From contig NZ_CM009578.1 of the NCBI RefSeq assembly GCF_002993885.1, positions 437,251 through 501,250 on the forward strand: 64,000 nt of DNA, given 5' to 3'. The DNA comes from Sphingopyxis lindanitolerans. Its GTDB lineage: Bacteria; Pseudomonadota; Alphaproteobacteria; Sphingomonadales; Sphingomonadaceae. Position numbers and translations under genes: made by a program. Positions 55,023 through 64,000 of this stretch are shown here, one piece after another. The notes beneath the pieces were generated by a model. That model did not search any database. It saw only the letters and a list, made by a program, of their open reading frames with translations, and was not told the origin of the DNA. Within the stretch, counting starts at the first letter, position 1. Each line of letters opens with the position of its first letter.

Positions 55023-55112
55023 AGACTTTTATTTATAAAGATTATCAGCCATCGCCTTGCCCAAAGCGTCGACACCCCCTTCCCTTCCATTCTCTCCCAG
55101 AAGGAACCCGGC

Positions 55113-55490
55113 ATGCTTTTTCTGCACGAAGCCGCTGCACAATATCACGAACGCATTCTCTGGATCAGCACGACGACCGGGTTGCCCGACGCTATTTTGC
55201 ACATCCATGCCGGGATGCTCATCTTTCTGGCCGCGAGCCTGATGACGGGACGAACGTTCGATCGCTTCCTTCCGTTGCTGACCGTCATGGTCCTGGCGGG
55301 CGGAAATGAATGCCTCGATCGCATTCACCTCGGCAACTGGAATTGGCCCGACACGAAATCCGACCTGCTCAACACGATCGCATGGCCGCTCGCGATCTAT
55401 GCGACGGCCCATATTCACCGGCTCGTGAAATCGTCCAAGGAACGCAACAGGGAGGACGGCCAATTAGCGGCGGTGTCGGCAGAGGCCTAG
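55113..55490 (+). CDS. Small membrane protein, VanZ-like pattern
   Basis: A 125-residue protein with about three transmembrane segments (residues 25-45, 52-66, 85-100). The motif NECLDRIHLGNWNWPDTKSDLLNTI recalls the E..D......D...N pattern of VanZ-like proteins, which are small integral membrane proteins of mostly unknown role. AAGGA lies upstream of the ATG at good spacing, and the codon bias is normal. It follows the tRNA-Ser gene. The family assignment is tentative. Confidence 0.7.
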   Translation: MLFLHEAAAQYHERILWISTTTGLPDAILHIHAGMLIFLAASLMTGRTFDRFLPLLTVMVLAGGNECLDRIHLGNWNWPDTKSDLLNTIAWPLAIYATAHIHRLVKSSKERNREDGQLAAVSAEA

Positions 55491-55824
55491 GTTGAAACCC
55501 GTCCCGCGCGTTCGCGGGGCCGGGATATCCGCATGGTCAGCCGCCATGCCGCCAATATCCCCCGCGCATGCGGCGGCGATGCCGTGCCTTTTTGATGGCA
55601 GCCATCGTTGCGGAAATGATCAACGCGATCAGAAACGCGGCCACAATCGACGCATAAAGATATCTGTGTTCCACCGGGTAAGCTCCAAGAACCACCCCCC
55701 TGTGCGCGGACGCTTATATCAGCTGTGCCTTATGGTCGCGAATCTGCCGAGCCGATTCCCCTACCGGATTGGCGGAATAAAAGGGCGTTTGGTCCCAATG
55801 GGATAGGACACCGCGACCGCAGCG
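55491..55824. other. 334-bp gap before the transsulfuration enzyme gene
   Basis: It contains the small membrane protein described separately (55537-55674, minus). Elsewhere I see no gene. Plus-strand open frames in this stretch have no ribosome-binding site or likeness. Confidence 0.4.
55537..55674 (-). CDS. 45-residue single-pass membrane protein (unannotated type)
   Basis: A GTG start at 55674 is preceded by TTGGAG with an eight-base spacing, a strong ribosome-binding site. The product has one transmembrane helix (YASIVAAFLIALIISATMA, residues 7-25) and a strongly basic cytoplasmic tail (KKARHRRRMRGG, then YWRHGG) and ends in TGA. The ribosome-binding site, the clean membrane helix and the positive-inside tail together argue that it is real. 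The function is unknown. Confidence 0.6.
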   Translation of the reverse strand: MEHRYLYASIVAAFLIALIISATMAAIKKARHRRRMRGGYWRHGG

Positions 55825-56988
<1,164 letters not shown>

Positions 56989-57112
56989 GGGGTTCCTGTC
57001 TCTATCGGTTGTTGCGGCCTTAGTGCGCAGCCTTCGGGGGTTCGGCAAATATATATTCTTGATGGGTGACACGCCAAATCTTGCAGTCAAATCCGCTCCG
57101 CGATGCGCCGTC

Positions 57113-57607
57113 TCAAGGGTCCGAACGTCCCACCTCGTCCAGAAAAGCGGCGGCGCCGTCGATATTGACGCGATGGCTTTCGGCCATTTGCCGCAGGTCG
57201 GCATGAAGCGCATCGTCGCGGACCCGGCGCGTCAGCTCGGCGAGCTTGCGCACCACCCACGCCTGGCCGCGATTGAGGAAAGCGAGACGTTCGATCGGAT
57301 CGGAAATCGCCATCGCCTTGCCGCGAAAGGCGCCGCACCGGCGCGACGGAGTGCCACCAAGTCGGCGGATCTGGCGCGTCAGCATCGCGCACCAGCGCGC
57401 TTCGTCGGCGCGGATGTCGCGCATCATCGCGGCGTGGTCGGCGCTGACCGCATCACCGACGCTCGCCAGCGCGACGCGCGCGCCGGCGCGTTCGGCCTCG
57501 AGCAATTCGTTGAGCGCGGCCAATATCTCGTCGCGCGGCGCATAGCCCATATAGACGTCGTCGGCGTCGGCGCCGTAACAGACCGGCGAGGCGCGATCGC
57601 CGGTCAT
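57113..57607 (-). CDS. Ferritin-like-fold protein (DUF6306-like)
   Basis: A 164-residue protein, mostly helical after about residue 20, with helices ILAALNELLEAERAGARVALASVG, HAAMMRDIRADEARWCAMLTRQIRRLGG and WVVRKLAELTRRVRDDALHADLRQMAESHRVNIDGA. The E..D-x6-H and E..R-type placement is like a four-helix bundle of the ferritin/rubrerythrin superfamily, although the metal site is not certain. The start ATG (57607) overlaps the stop of the LysR gene by four bases, so the two are translationally coupled and the LysR protein may control or sense the same process. Confidence 0.8.
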   Translation of the reverse strand: MTGDRASPVCYGADADDVYMGYAPRDEILAALNELLEAERAGARVALASVGDAVSADHAAMMRDIRADEARWCAMLTRQIRRLGGTPSRRCGAFRGKAMAISDPIERLAFLNRGQAWVVRKLAELTRRVRDDALHADLRQMAESHRVNIDGAAAFLDEVGRSDP

Positions 57608-58452
57608 GCCGCCCCCACCGCCGCCGCGCGCAGTCCGCGGCGGGTGCGTTCCATCACGCCCGCGTCCGCCGTCGCCGAATGGACGACGTGCGCCGAATAG
57701 GAAAATTCGGGGCTGTCGGCGACGATCGCCAGCCGTCCCTGCTCGAGATGGGGCCGGATGAAGCCCTCCCGAAAATAGCCACTGCCGCCGGTGGCGAGGA
57801 TATAGTCGAGCGCGAGCGGTCCATAGTCGATCGAAACCACGGCATTGGGCTGGTCGGGAAAGGCCGCGCGATAGCCCGCGGCAAAGTCCGCGCCCCAGTC
57901 GATCGCGACATGATCCTCGGGCACCAGCGGCCGGTTCGCCGGGGTGGTGCGGACGAGAACCAGCTTTTCCTCGAACAACAGTTCGGCCACGACACCGGGC
58001 AGAGGCGGGGCCGCGTAAACGACCGCGACGTCGAGCGAGCCCTCCTGGACGCGCTCCATCAGCCTGTCCGAGCTGTCGATCGACGTGCTGACCGCGATAT
58101 CGGGGCATTCGCGGCGCATCCAGACCAGCCAGTGGCGCAGGAGCGGGTTCCAGAGGCTGAGTTCCGCGCCGATCGTCACGACGGTGTCGCGCCCCGGCGG
58201 CAGCGCGATCGCCCGCCGCGCGCGATCCCAGACCTGGACCATCGTCGTTGCAAAGCGCAGGAATTGTTCACCCGCCGGCGTGAGCCGCGCGCCCGCCTTG
58301 TTGCGGATGAAAAGCGGGCGGTCGAGCTGCGCCTCCAGCCCGCGAATGCGCGCACTGACCGCTGTCTGGGTAAGGTTCAGATTGGCCGCCGCGCCGACAA
58401 AGCTGCCGGTTTTCACAATCTCGAGAAAGGTGCGCGCGACAGCAACATCCAT
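57604..58452 (-). CDS. LysR-type transcriptional regulator
   Basis: A 282-residue LTTR with the N-terminal HTH VARTFLEIVKTGSFVGAAANLNLTQTAVSARIRGLEAQLDRPLF (residues 5-48) and an effector domain (TIGAELSLWNPLLRHWLVWMRRECPDIAVS). It is followed with a four-base overlap (ATGA) by the ferritin-like gene. A promoter should lie in the AT-richer stretch upstream (58453-58510). No other divergent gene is close, so autoregulation or control of the downstream gene is likely. Confidence 0.91.
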   Translation of the reverse strand: MDVAVARTFLEIVKTGSFVGAAANLNLTQTAVSARIRGLEAQLDRPLFIRNKAGARLTPAGEQFLRFATTMVQVWDRARRAIALPPGRDTVVTIGAELSLWNPLLRHWLVWMRRECPDIAVSTSIDSSDRLMERVQEGSLDVAVVYAAPPLPGVVAELLFEEKLVLVRTTPANRPLVPEDHVAIDWGADFAAGYRAAFPDQPNAVVSIDYGPLALDYILATGGSGYFREGFIRPHLEQGRLAIVADSPEFSYSAHVVHSATADAGVMERTRRGLRAAAVGAA

Positions 58453-58540
58453 GTCAAATTTATTTCTGAACCACCCATAACAATCATTTTATTGCTATGT
58501 TCTAGGCGCGTCGCGGCGTTCTGGCAAGGCGCGTTAGTTT

Positions 58541-58572
58541 GCGTCCGGCGCCAGCTAAGAGCCGCCGGACGC
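58541..58572 (-). terminator. GC-rich hairpin after mreB
   Basis: A 10-bp perfect inverted repeat (GCGTCCGGCG at 58541-58550 and CGCCGGACGC at 58563-58572, 12-base loop) starts five bases after the mreB stop. No U-tract follows, so it is a likely but atypical terminator. Confidence 0.4.
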
Positions 58573-58576
58573 CGGC

Positions 58577-59617
<1,041 letters not shown>

Positions 59618-59847
59618 TTATGGGGCGGCACCTTGGAAAAGAACATGGACATGGAGTCAACGGTCCCGCCCCCCGGCCTCCCGCCCTCTCCAGCGATCGG
59701 GCATGTGGAAAGCCGGACCCACCGTCAATTGCGTCGTGAGGCAGGCCGTGGGTTTCCCGCGCCTGACCGATATTTGCCGAACTCGCCGTCCCGGCACGGC
59801 GCGTTTTTCGGGAAAGAACCGTCAGGAAGGTCCGATTGAGCGAGAGA

Positions 59848-59932
59848 TGGTGCCCCTGGCCGGACTCGAACCAGCACTCCTTTCGGAACCGCATTTTGAG
59901 TGCGGCGCGTCTACCAATTTCACCACAGGGGC
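59848..59932 (-). tRNA. tRNA-Leu (anticodon CAA)
   Basis: An 85-base class II tRNA on the minus strand. The acceptor stem GCCCCTG/CAGGGGC, the D arm with ATTGGTAGAC, the anticodon stem CCGCA/TGCGG with loop CTCAAAA (CAA at 34-36), the variable arm and T loop GTTCGAGTC are present. CCA is encoded at 59848-59850. Confidence 0.95.
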
Positions 59933-59949
59933 CCTGGGTGCGGATATGC

Positions 59950-59974
59950 GGCGCTTCCCCTAGGGCGAAGCGCC
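59950..59974 (-). terminator. Hairpin after the aldehyde dehydrogenase gene
   Basis: An inverted repeat GGCGCTTC (59950-59957) and GAAGCGCC (59967-59974), extended by one more pair outward, with a nine-base loop, lies 14 bases after the ALDH stop and before the tRNA-Leu. There is no U-tract. Confidence 0.35.
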
Positions 59975-59987
59975 GTCGCTTGCCAAG

Positions 59988-61442
59988 CTATTTCTTGAGT
60001 TCCTTCGCCAGCGTCTTCGCGGTCGCCTTGCCATAGGGCGGCTTGAAGCCCGCGAGCCCGGCAACATCCATCTTCGGCTGGCGATAGACGGCGCGCGCGT
60101 GGCTGAAGGTGCGGAAGCCGTCGACCCCGTGATAATTGCCCATCCCAGACGGCCCGACGCCGCCGAACGGCAGATCCTCCATCGCATTGTGGAACAGGAC
60201 GTCGTTGACCGTGACGCCGCCCGAAATGGTGCGCGTCAGCACGCGCTCCTCCTCGCTCTTGTCCTGCCCGAAATAATATAGGCCGAGCGGGCGGTCGTGG
60301 TCGTTCACATAATCGATCGCCTCGTCGATCGTCCTGTAGGTCTTGACCGGCAGGATCGGGCCGAAGATTTCCTCCTGCATCACCTTCATGTCGTCGGTCG
60401 CGCCGCGGACGATATGGAGCGGCATCTTGTGGCCGTTGGCGCTCGCGAAATCCTCATTCCCCGGATTAACCTCGATCACCTCGGCGCCCTTTTCGCGCGC
60501 GTCGGTCAGATAGGATTGCAAGCGATCGTAATTGCGGGTGTTCACGACCGAGGTATAATCGTCGTTCGACAGCAGGGTCGGATAGAGCGCGGCCGCGCCC
60601 TTCGTCACGCTGTCGATCACCTCGCCCTCCTGATCCTCGGCGACGAGCAGATAATCGGGGGCGAGGCAGATCTGCCCGGCGTTCATCATCTTGCCGAGCG
60701 CGACACGCTGGCCGACCAGATCCTTGTTCGCGCTACGGCCGATGAAGGTCGGCGACTTGCCGCCAAGCTCGAGCGTCACCGGCACCAGATTATCGGCGGC
60801 GGCGCGCATGATATGCTTGCCGACGCTCGTCGCGCCGGTGAAGATCATATGGTCGAAGGCGAGCTTCGAGAAGGCGATGCCGACGTCGGCGTCGCCGGTG
60901 AACACCGCCATCTCGCTCGCGTCGAAATAATCGGGGACGAGCCGCGCCATCAGGGCTGAAACATTCTCGGTGAATTCGGACGGCTTGATCATCACGCGGT
61001 TGCCCGCGGCAAGGATACCCGCCATCGGCACGAACACCATGCCGACGGGAAAATTCCACGGCGCGACGACCCCGACGACGCCCTTCGGTTGATAGACAAC
61101 CTCGGCCTTGGCGCCGAGCAGGCCGAGCGGAAAGGTGGGCCTCCGCTTCTCACCCTTCGACCAGCTTGTCAGATGCTTCTTCGCATGTTTGAGCGCGCTG
61201 ACCGAGGGCATGATGTCGGTCATCAGCGTCTGGTCGCGGCTGCGGTGCCCGAAATCCTCGCTCACCGCCTTCGCGAAATCCTCGGCATGATCGACAAGCA
61301 GCGCGACCGCGCGGTCGATGCGGTCGGTGCGCACCGCCAGGCTTTCGGGCATGGCGGCGGTAAAGCTCGCCTTCTGCGCCGCGAGCACGTCGTGCATGCG
61401 CCGTGTTTCGCCGTCGATATCCTGCTTGATGGCGGCAGCCAT
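59988..61442 (-). CDS. Aldehyde dehydrogenase, coniferyl-aldehyde-dehydrogenase type
   Basis: A 484-residue NAD(P)-dependent ALDH: VVGVVAPWNFPVGMVFVPMAGILAAGNRVMIKPSE (about residues 123-157), the nucleotide loop FTGATSVGKHIM, catalytic Glu in LELGGKSPTF (about 226-235), and catalytic Cys in NAGQICLAPDYLLV (about 260). The LAPDYLLV after the cysteine and GAKAEVVYQPKG before the cofactor fold are typical of the CalB subgroup of aldehydes with aromatic side chains. Fatty-aldehyde roles are also possible. It is followed by a hairpin and the tRNA-Leu. Confidence 0.88.
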   Translation of the reverse strand: MAAAIKQDIDGETRRMHDVLAAQKASFTAAMPESLAVRTDRIDRAVALLVDHAEDFAKAVSEDFGHRSRDQTLMTDIMPSVSALKHAKKHLTSWSKGEKRRPTFPLGLLGAKAEVVYQPKGVVGVVAPWNFPVGMVFVPMAGILAAGNRVMIKPSEFTENVSALMARLVPDYFDASEMAVFTGDADVGIAFSKLAFDHMIFTGATSVGKHIMRAAADNLVPVTLELGGKSPTFIGRSANKDLVGQRVALGKMMNAGQICLAPDYLLVAEDQEGEVIDSVTKGAAALYPTLLSNDDYTSVVNTRNYDRLQSYLTDAREKGAEVIEVNPGNEDFASANGHKMPLHIVRGATDDMKVMQEEIFGPILPVKTYRTIDEAIDYVNDHDRPLGLYYFGQDKSEEERVLTRTISGGVTVNDVLFHNAMEDLPFGGVGPSGMGNYHGVDGFRTFSHARAVYRQPKMDVAGLAGFKPPYGKATAKTLAKELKK

Positions 61443-61525
61443 GACCCGTCTCCCCTATGATTTAAGGCGATGTTTGATCATGGCGCGCGGCGGGTTGCAA
61501 GATGAAACGGTATAGGGGCGTCAGC

Positions 61526-62842
61526 CTATGGCGCGATCTGGCACCCGTTCTGGATATTGCGAACCGCAGTGAACGCCTGCTGCTGGATCGCTGCGTCGTT
61601 ACCGACATTGAAGCCGTGGATCGCCCAGCCGTCCAGCCCCGGACCAAGGCCCAGGAAATCCTTGTCCCGCTGGACCGGCGCCGTCTTCCGCCAGTCGAGG
61701 ACGCGCTCCTTGATGCTGGCCTGAAGGTTGCTGCTGATGCTGACCACCGCTCCCATCGTCAGCACCGCGGAGCATTCACCGACGCTTCGCACATTGGTGA
61801 CCATCCGGCGCGAATGGGTCTGGAAGCCGGTCCCGGCCGGATCGCGTCCGACGAAAAGCTGGAGTTGGCCGCGCTTCGCCATGTCGGCAAGGATCGCGAT
61901 TTGGATTTCGGGCGAGGCCATTTGGGCGAGCGTAGCCGCCTGTTGCTGGCCCACCACATCCCCGATGAACTGCGCGAAATCGGGTTGCTTCATATAATTG
62001 GCTATTCCGGGCAACTGGCTCAGTTGATCGATATCGGCCAGATTTCGCTCCGCCAGCGCCTTGATCGCCGATTCGAGCAACGCCGCCGAGCCGCTTGCGG
62101 CGGCGAGCCGCGCTCGGGTGATATGCAGCGCCGGATAGGACGGATCGGCAACCTCGGCCTCGCGCAGTTTCGGTTCAGCGCTCGCCCAGTCCAGCAACGC
62201 CGCCTCCTTTACGCGCGCCTCGGCGATGGCGCGCAGTTGGGGCTGAAGCGTTTTCAACCGGGTGTCGGCCTGGTCGAAGGGCGCGCTGGCCGGCATTGCC
62301 CTTTGAACGTCGCGAAGCAGCCGTGCCGCTTCGGCAGGCTGGCTGAGGCGGGTCGCGTAGAGATCGGCGGCTTTCAACGCATAATCCGGCGCGTTCCTCC
62401 CCGTCATCCAGGCGCCTTCGTACAGGCGCGCGGCCTTGCCGATCAACCCCTCGGCAAGCGCGGCGTCGGCGTCGGCGACATTGGCCGTTCCGGACCGCAG
62501 CGACTTCGCCATCGCAGCGAGCTTTTCCACTGCGGGCTTCGCATGATCGGGGGCCAGCAACAAGGCAGTAGCGGCCTCATTCTCGGCCGCATCGAAGTCG
62601 CGCAGCCCCAGATAGGCCATGCCAACATAATAATGCGCGCGATAATCGCTTTCGTCGCTGCGGACGGCGGTCTTGGCGGCCGCCAAAGCCTCCACGAACC
62701 GCTCGCTCGCGATCAGCGTTTCGGCTTCGGCCACGGGGTCGGCACCCTGAGCCTGTGCACCGGCGCTAGGCGCCACGACCATCAGCGTCGCCGCCAGGAC
62801 AAGCTGCGCACGACACAGGCGAGACAGACGATGTTTTGCCAT
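61526..62842 (-). CDS. TPR-repeat secreted protein of unknown function
   Basis: A 438-residue protein with a signal peptide (about residues 8-32, ending AGAQA). The N-terminal half is helical and reads as tetratricopeptide-like repeats (AEAETLIASERFVEALAAAKTAVRSDESDYRAHYYVGMAYLGLRDFDAAENEA, about 38-90). The C-terminal part from about 345 (GAVVSISSNLQ, LDWRKTAPVQRDKDFLGL) is unrelated and ends with a cysteine. The family is not recognised. AAGGA precedes the ATG at 62842. It follows the coiled-coil protein gene by 23 bases, so the two may work together at the envelope. Confidence 0.75.
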   Translation of the reverse strand: MAKHRLSRLCRAQLVLAATLMVVAPSAGAQAQGADPVAEAETLIASERFVEALAAAKTAVRSDESDYRAHYYVGMAYLGLRDFDAAENEAATALLLAPDHAKPAVEKLAAMAKSLRSGTANVADADAALAEGLIGKAARLYEGAWMTGRNAPDYALKAADLYATRLSQPAEAARLLRDVQRAMPASAPFDQADTRLKTLQPQLRAIAEARVKEAALLDWASAEPKLREAEVADPSYPALHITRARLAAASGSAALLESAIKALAERNLADIDQLSQLPGIANYMKQPDFAQFIGDVVGQQQAATLAQMASPEIQIAILADMAKRGQLQLFVGRDPAGTGFQTHSRRMVTNVRSVGECSAVLTMGAVVSISSNLQASIKERVLDWRKTAPVQRDKDFLGLGPGLDGWAIHGFNVGNDAAIQQQAFTAVRNIQNGCQIAP

Positions 62843-62865
62843 GCTTTTCCTTCTCACACTGCGTC

Positions 62866-63987
62866 TCAGTTACCGTTCGACGACAAGTCTTGTTGCGACT
62901 GCTGCTGCTGCCGCTCCAGTTCCTGCTGCCTGCGCACTTGTTCGGCGGCCGCCTCGATCAACGCCAGCTCGCGCTGCAAATCCGCGGTCACTACACCCGC
63001 GCGCGCCAGTTCGGTGGCCGCCGAGGGCGCGTCACTCCCCAATATTCCCGGTTGCATGGCCCGCGCGCGCGCCAAAAATTCGGCGACCCGCGGCAGGATC
63101 TCGCCAAAGCCGGCCTTGTCATATTTGCCCATGCGGAAATTATAGCCCGACGCGCCGCCATATCCCGCCACCGGATCCTGGTTCGGCGACATCAGCGACG
63201 AGAATATCTGCAAATGGCCGGCAAGACCGAAGGCGGTGATCTTGGCCGCAGCGGCCTTGGACGCGACATCGACCTGGTTGATCTGCCGTTTGGCCAGGGT
63301 CACATTGTCGGCGAAGGCGCGATCGGCGCGCGCGCGTTCATCCGCGCGCCGCTTTTCGGTGCGCTGAAGCGTATCGACCCACAGGGTGAAGTCGCCGAGC
63401 GTGCGCCGGATCGCTCCCTCCCCCTGTGCGCTGCGAGCATCCTTGTGGCACAGCGCGAGTTGCTCGTCGATCCGGGCGCGCTCGCGCGTATAGGCGGTGA
63501 TCTGGACATTCTCCCCCTGCCGGATCAGCCGCCGTTCGAAAGCGGTCGCTGAACTCCATAGCAAGGTGCCGGCGAAAAGCTGTTCGCGGATCGCGCCAAT
63601 GTCGGGTTCCAGTTCGGCCTTGCGCGCCTTCGCCTTCTTCAGCTCTTCCGCGAGTCGATCGATCACGCCCTGAAGCTCTTTTTCCTTCGCCGCGATCTGT
63701 TCGGGCGTGGGGCGGATGATCGTCTGGCCGGGATGCGGGAACTGCTCGCCCTTGGCCAATATCTCCGAACGCGTCTTGCCGCAGCCCGAACAGAAAAGGC
63801 CTTGCCGATATTCCTCGAGCTTCGAATCCCTGTCGCGAACGGCCTGCATGAAGTCGGCCGACAGCTTCTTCTCGCGCTCTTCGAGCTTGCCGATCTCCCC
63901 CGCCACCGACGCATAGGAATTGATCAGCGACAGGATCGCGCTGACGACGCTGCCTGCCATGTCGCGGGCATAGGACGGATCGAGCAT
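62866..63987 (-). CDS. Coiled-coil protein with a CxxC motif, unknown function (possibly 5'-incomplete)
   Basis: The frame starts at an ATG at 63987, but the frame stays open to the right edge and a start beyond it cannot be excluded; an ATG at 63957 is another choice. The 373-residue product is largely charged and helical (EKKLSADFMQAVRDRDSKLEEY, QQQELERQQQQSQQ at the end). There is one cysteine pair, LFCSGCGKTRSEI (about residues 64-76), which could bind a metal. The middle has a GYGGASGYNFRMG segment. I do not recognise the family. It is the upstream partner of the TPR protein. Confidence 0.65.
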   Translation of the reverse strand: MLDPSYARDMAGSVVSAILSLINSYASVAGEIGKLEEREKKLSADFMQAVRDRDSKLEEYRQGLFCSGCGKTRSEILAKGEQFPHPGQTIIRPTPEQIAAKEKELQGVIDRLAEELKKAKARKAELEPDIGAIREQLFAGTLLWSSATAFERRLIRQGENVQITAYTRERARIDEQLALCHKDARSAQGEGAIRRTLGDFTLWVDTLQRTEKRRADERARADRAFADNVTLAKRQINQVDVASKAAAAKITAFGLAGHLQIFSSLMSPNQDPVAGYGGASGYNFRMGKYDKAGFGEILPRVAEFLARARAMQPGILGSDAPSAATELARAGVVTADLQRELALIEAAAEQVRRQQELERQQQQSQQDLSSNGN

Positions 63988-64000
63988 GCCATCGGGTCGC

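Noticed and set aside
56989..57112. A SAM-responsive riboswitch before the transsulfuration gene
   Set aside because: I looked for a SAM-II-type pseudoknot pattern and could not find the conserved stems in this short stretch. A covariance-model search (Rfam SAM-II, SAM-SAH) would settle it.

Overview
The window looks like a chromosomal segment of a high-GC alphaproteobacterium of the Sphingomonadales, most likely Sphingopyxis or a close relative. This rests on gene content, the HTH-cpoB-tilS-ftsH order, the sphingomonad style of the small proteins and dispersed palindromes, and the codon bias; it is a judgement from reading, not from a search. There are no rRNA genes, CRISPR arrays, recognisable transposases or prophage genes.

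Layout. (1) 1-4919: tamB (cut by the left edge) and tamA, an outer-membrane assembly pair on the minus strand. (2) 5047-8965: a UDP-glucose 6-dehydrogenase, a SelO-type AMPylase and galE. (3) 9399-36461: a large surface-polysaccharide locus. It contains a WbpM/PglF-type 4,6-dehydratase; a minus-strand block with a WbuB-like glycosyltransferase, a PglC-like phosphoglycosyltransferase, an ATP-grasp ligase, a methyltransferase and a DegT aminotransferase; an AT-richer wzy and wzx; a second glycosyltransferase; the capE-capF-capG set for UDP-N-acetyl-L-fucosamine; a UDP-glucuronate 4-epimerase; an unknown membrane-anchored protein; the wzc and wza export genes; an O-antigen-ligase-like protein; and a PPP-family phosphatase at the head of that run. 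On the plus strand follow wecB-wecC (UDP-ManNAcA), manA and manC (GDP-mannose). (4) 36513-47545: housekeeping genes hslV-hslU, a RodZ-like HTH membrane protein, cpoB, tilS, ftsH, rpoZ, a cardiolipin-synthase-like PLD enzyme and a PmtA-like methyltransferase. (5) 47675-64000: an MFS transporter, a CDC48-like double AAA ATPase, two LysR regulators, an isolated PglD/NeuD-type acetyltransferase, three tRNAs (Thr-GGT, Ser-GGA, Leu-CAA), a cyclophilin, a transsulfuration enzyme, a solitary mreB, a coniferyl-aldehyde-dehydrogenase-like ALDH, and two uncharacterised genes that run to the right edge.

The polysaccharide genes fit a Wzx/Wzy-dependent pathway. A UDP-GlcNAc 4,6-dehydratase and the DegT aminotransferase would make a 4-amino-6-deoxy sugar nucleotide. 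The small PGT would load it on undecaprenyl phosphate, two glycosyltransferases would extend it (one probably adding L-FucNAc), and Wzx, Wzy and Wza/Wzc would flip, polymerise and export it. In the position where bacillosamine loci usually carry the PglD acetyltransferase, this block has an ATP-grasp ligase and a methyltransferase, which suggests an unusual N-acyl decoration. A PglD-like acetyltransferase sits about 38 kb away, on its own.

Other points of interest are a 148-bp palindromic element whose terminal repeats form the stop codons of two convergent genes, a 31-bp perfect inverted repeat after hslU, a hexanucleotide repeat encoding the Tyr-Gly tail of Wzc, and a 45-residue membrane protein with a strong ribosome-binding site.
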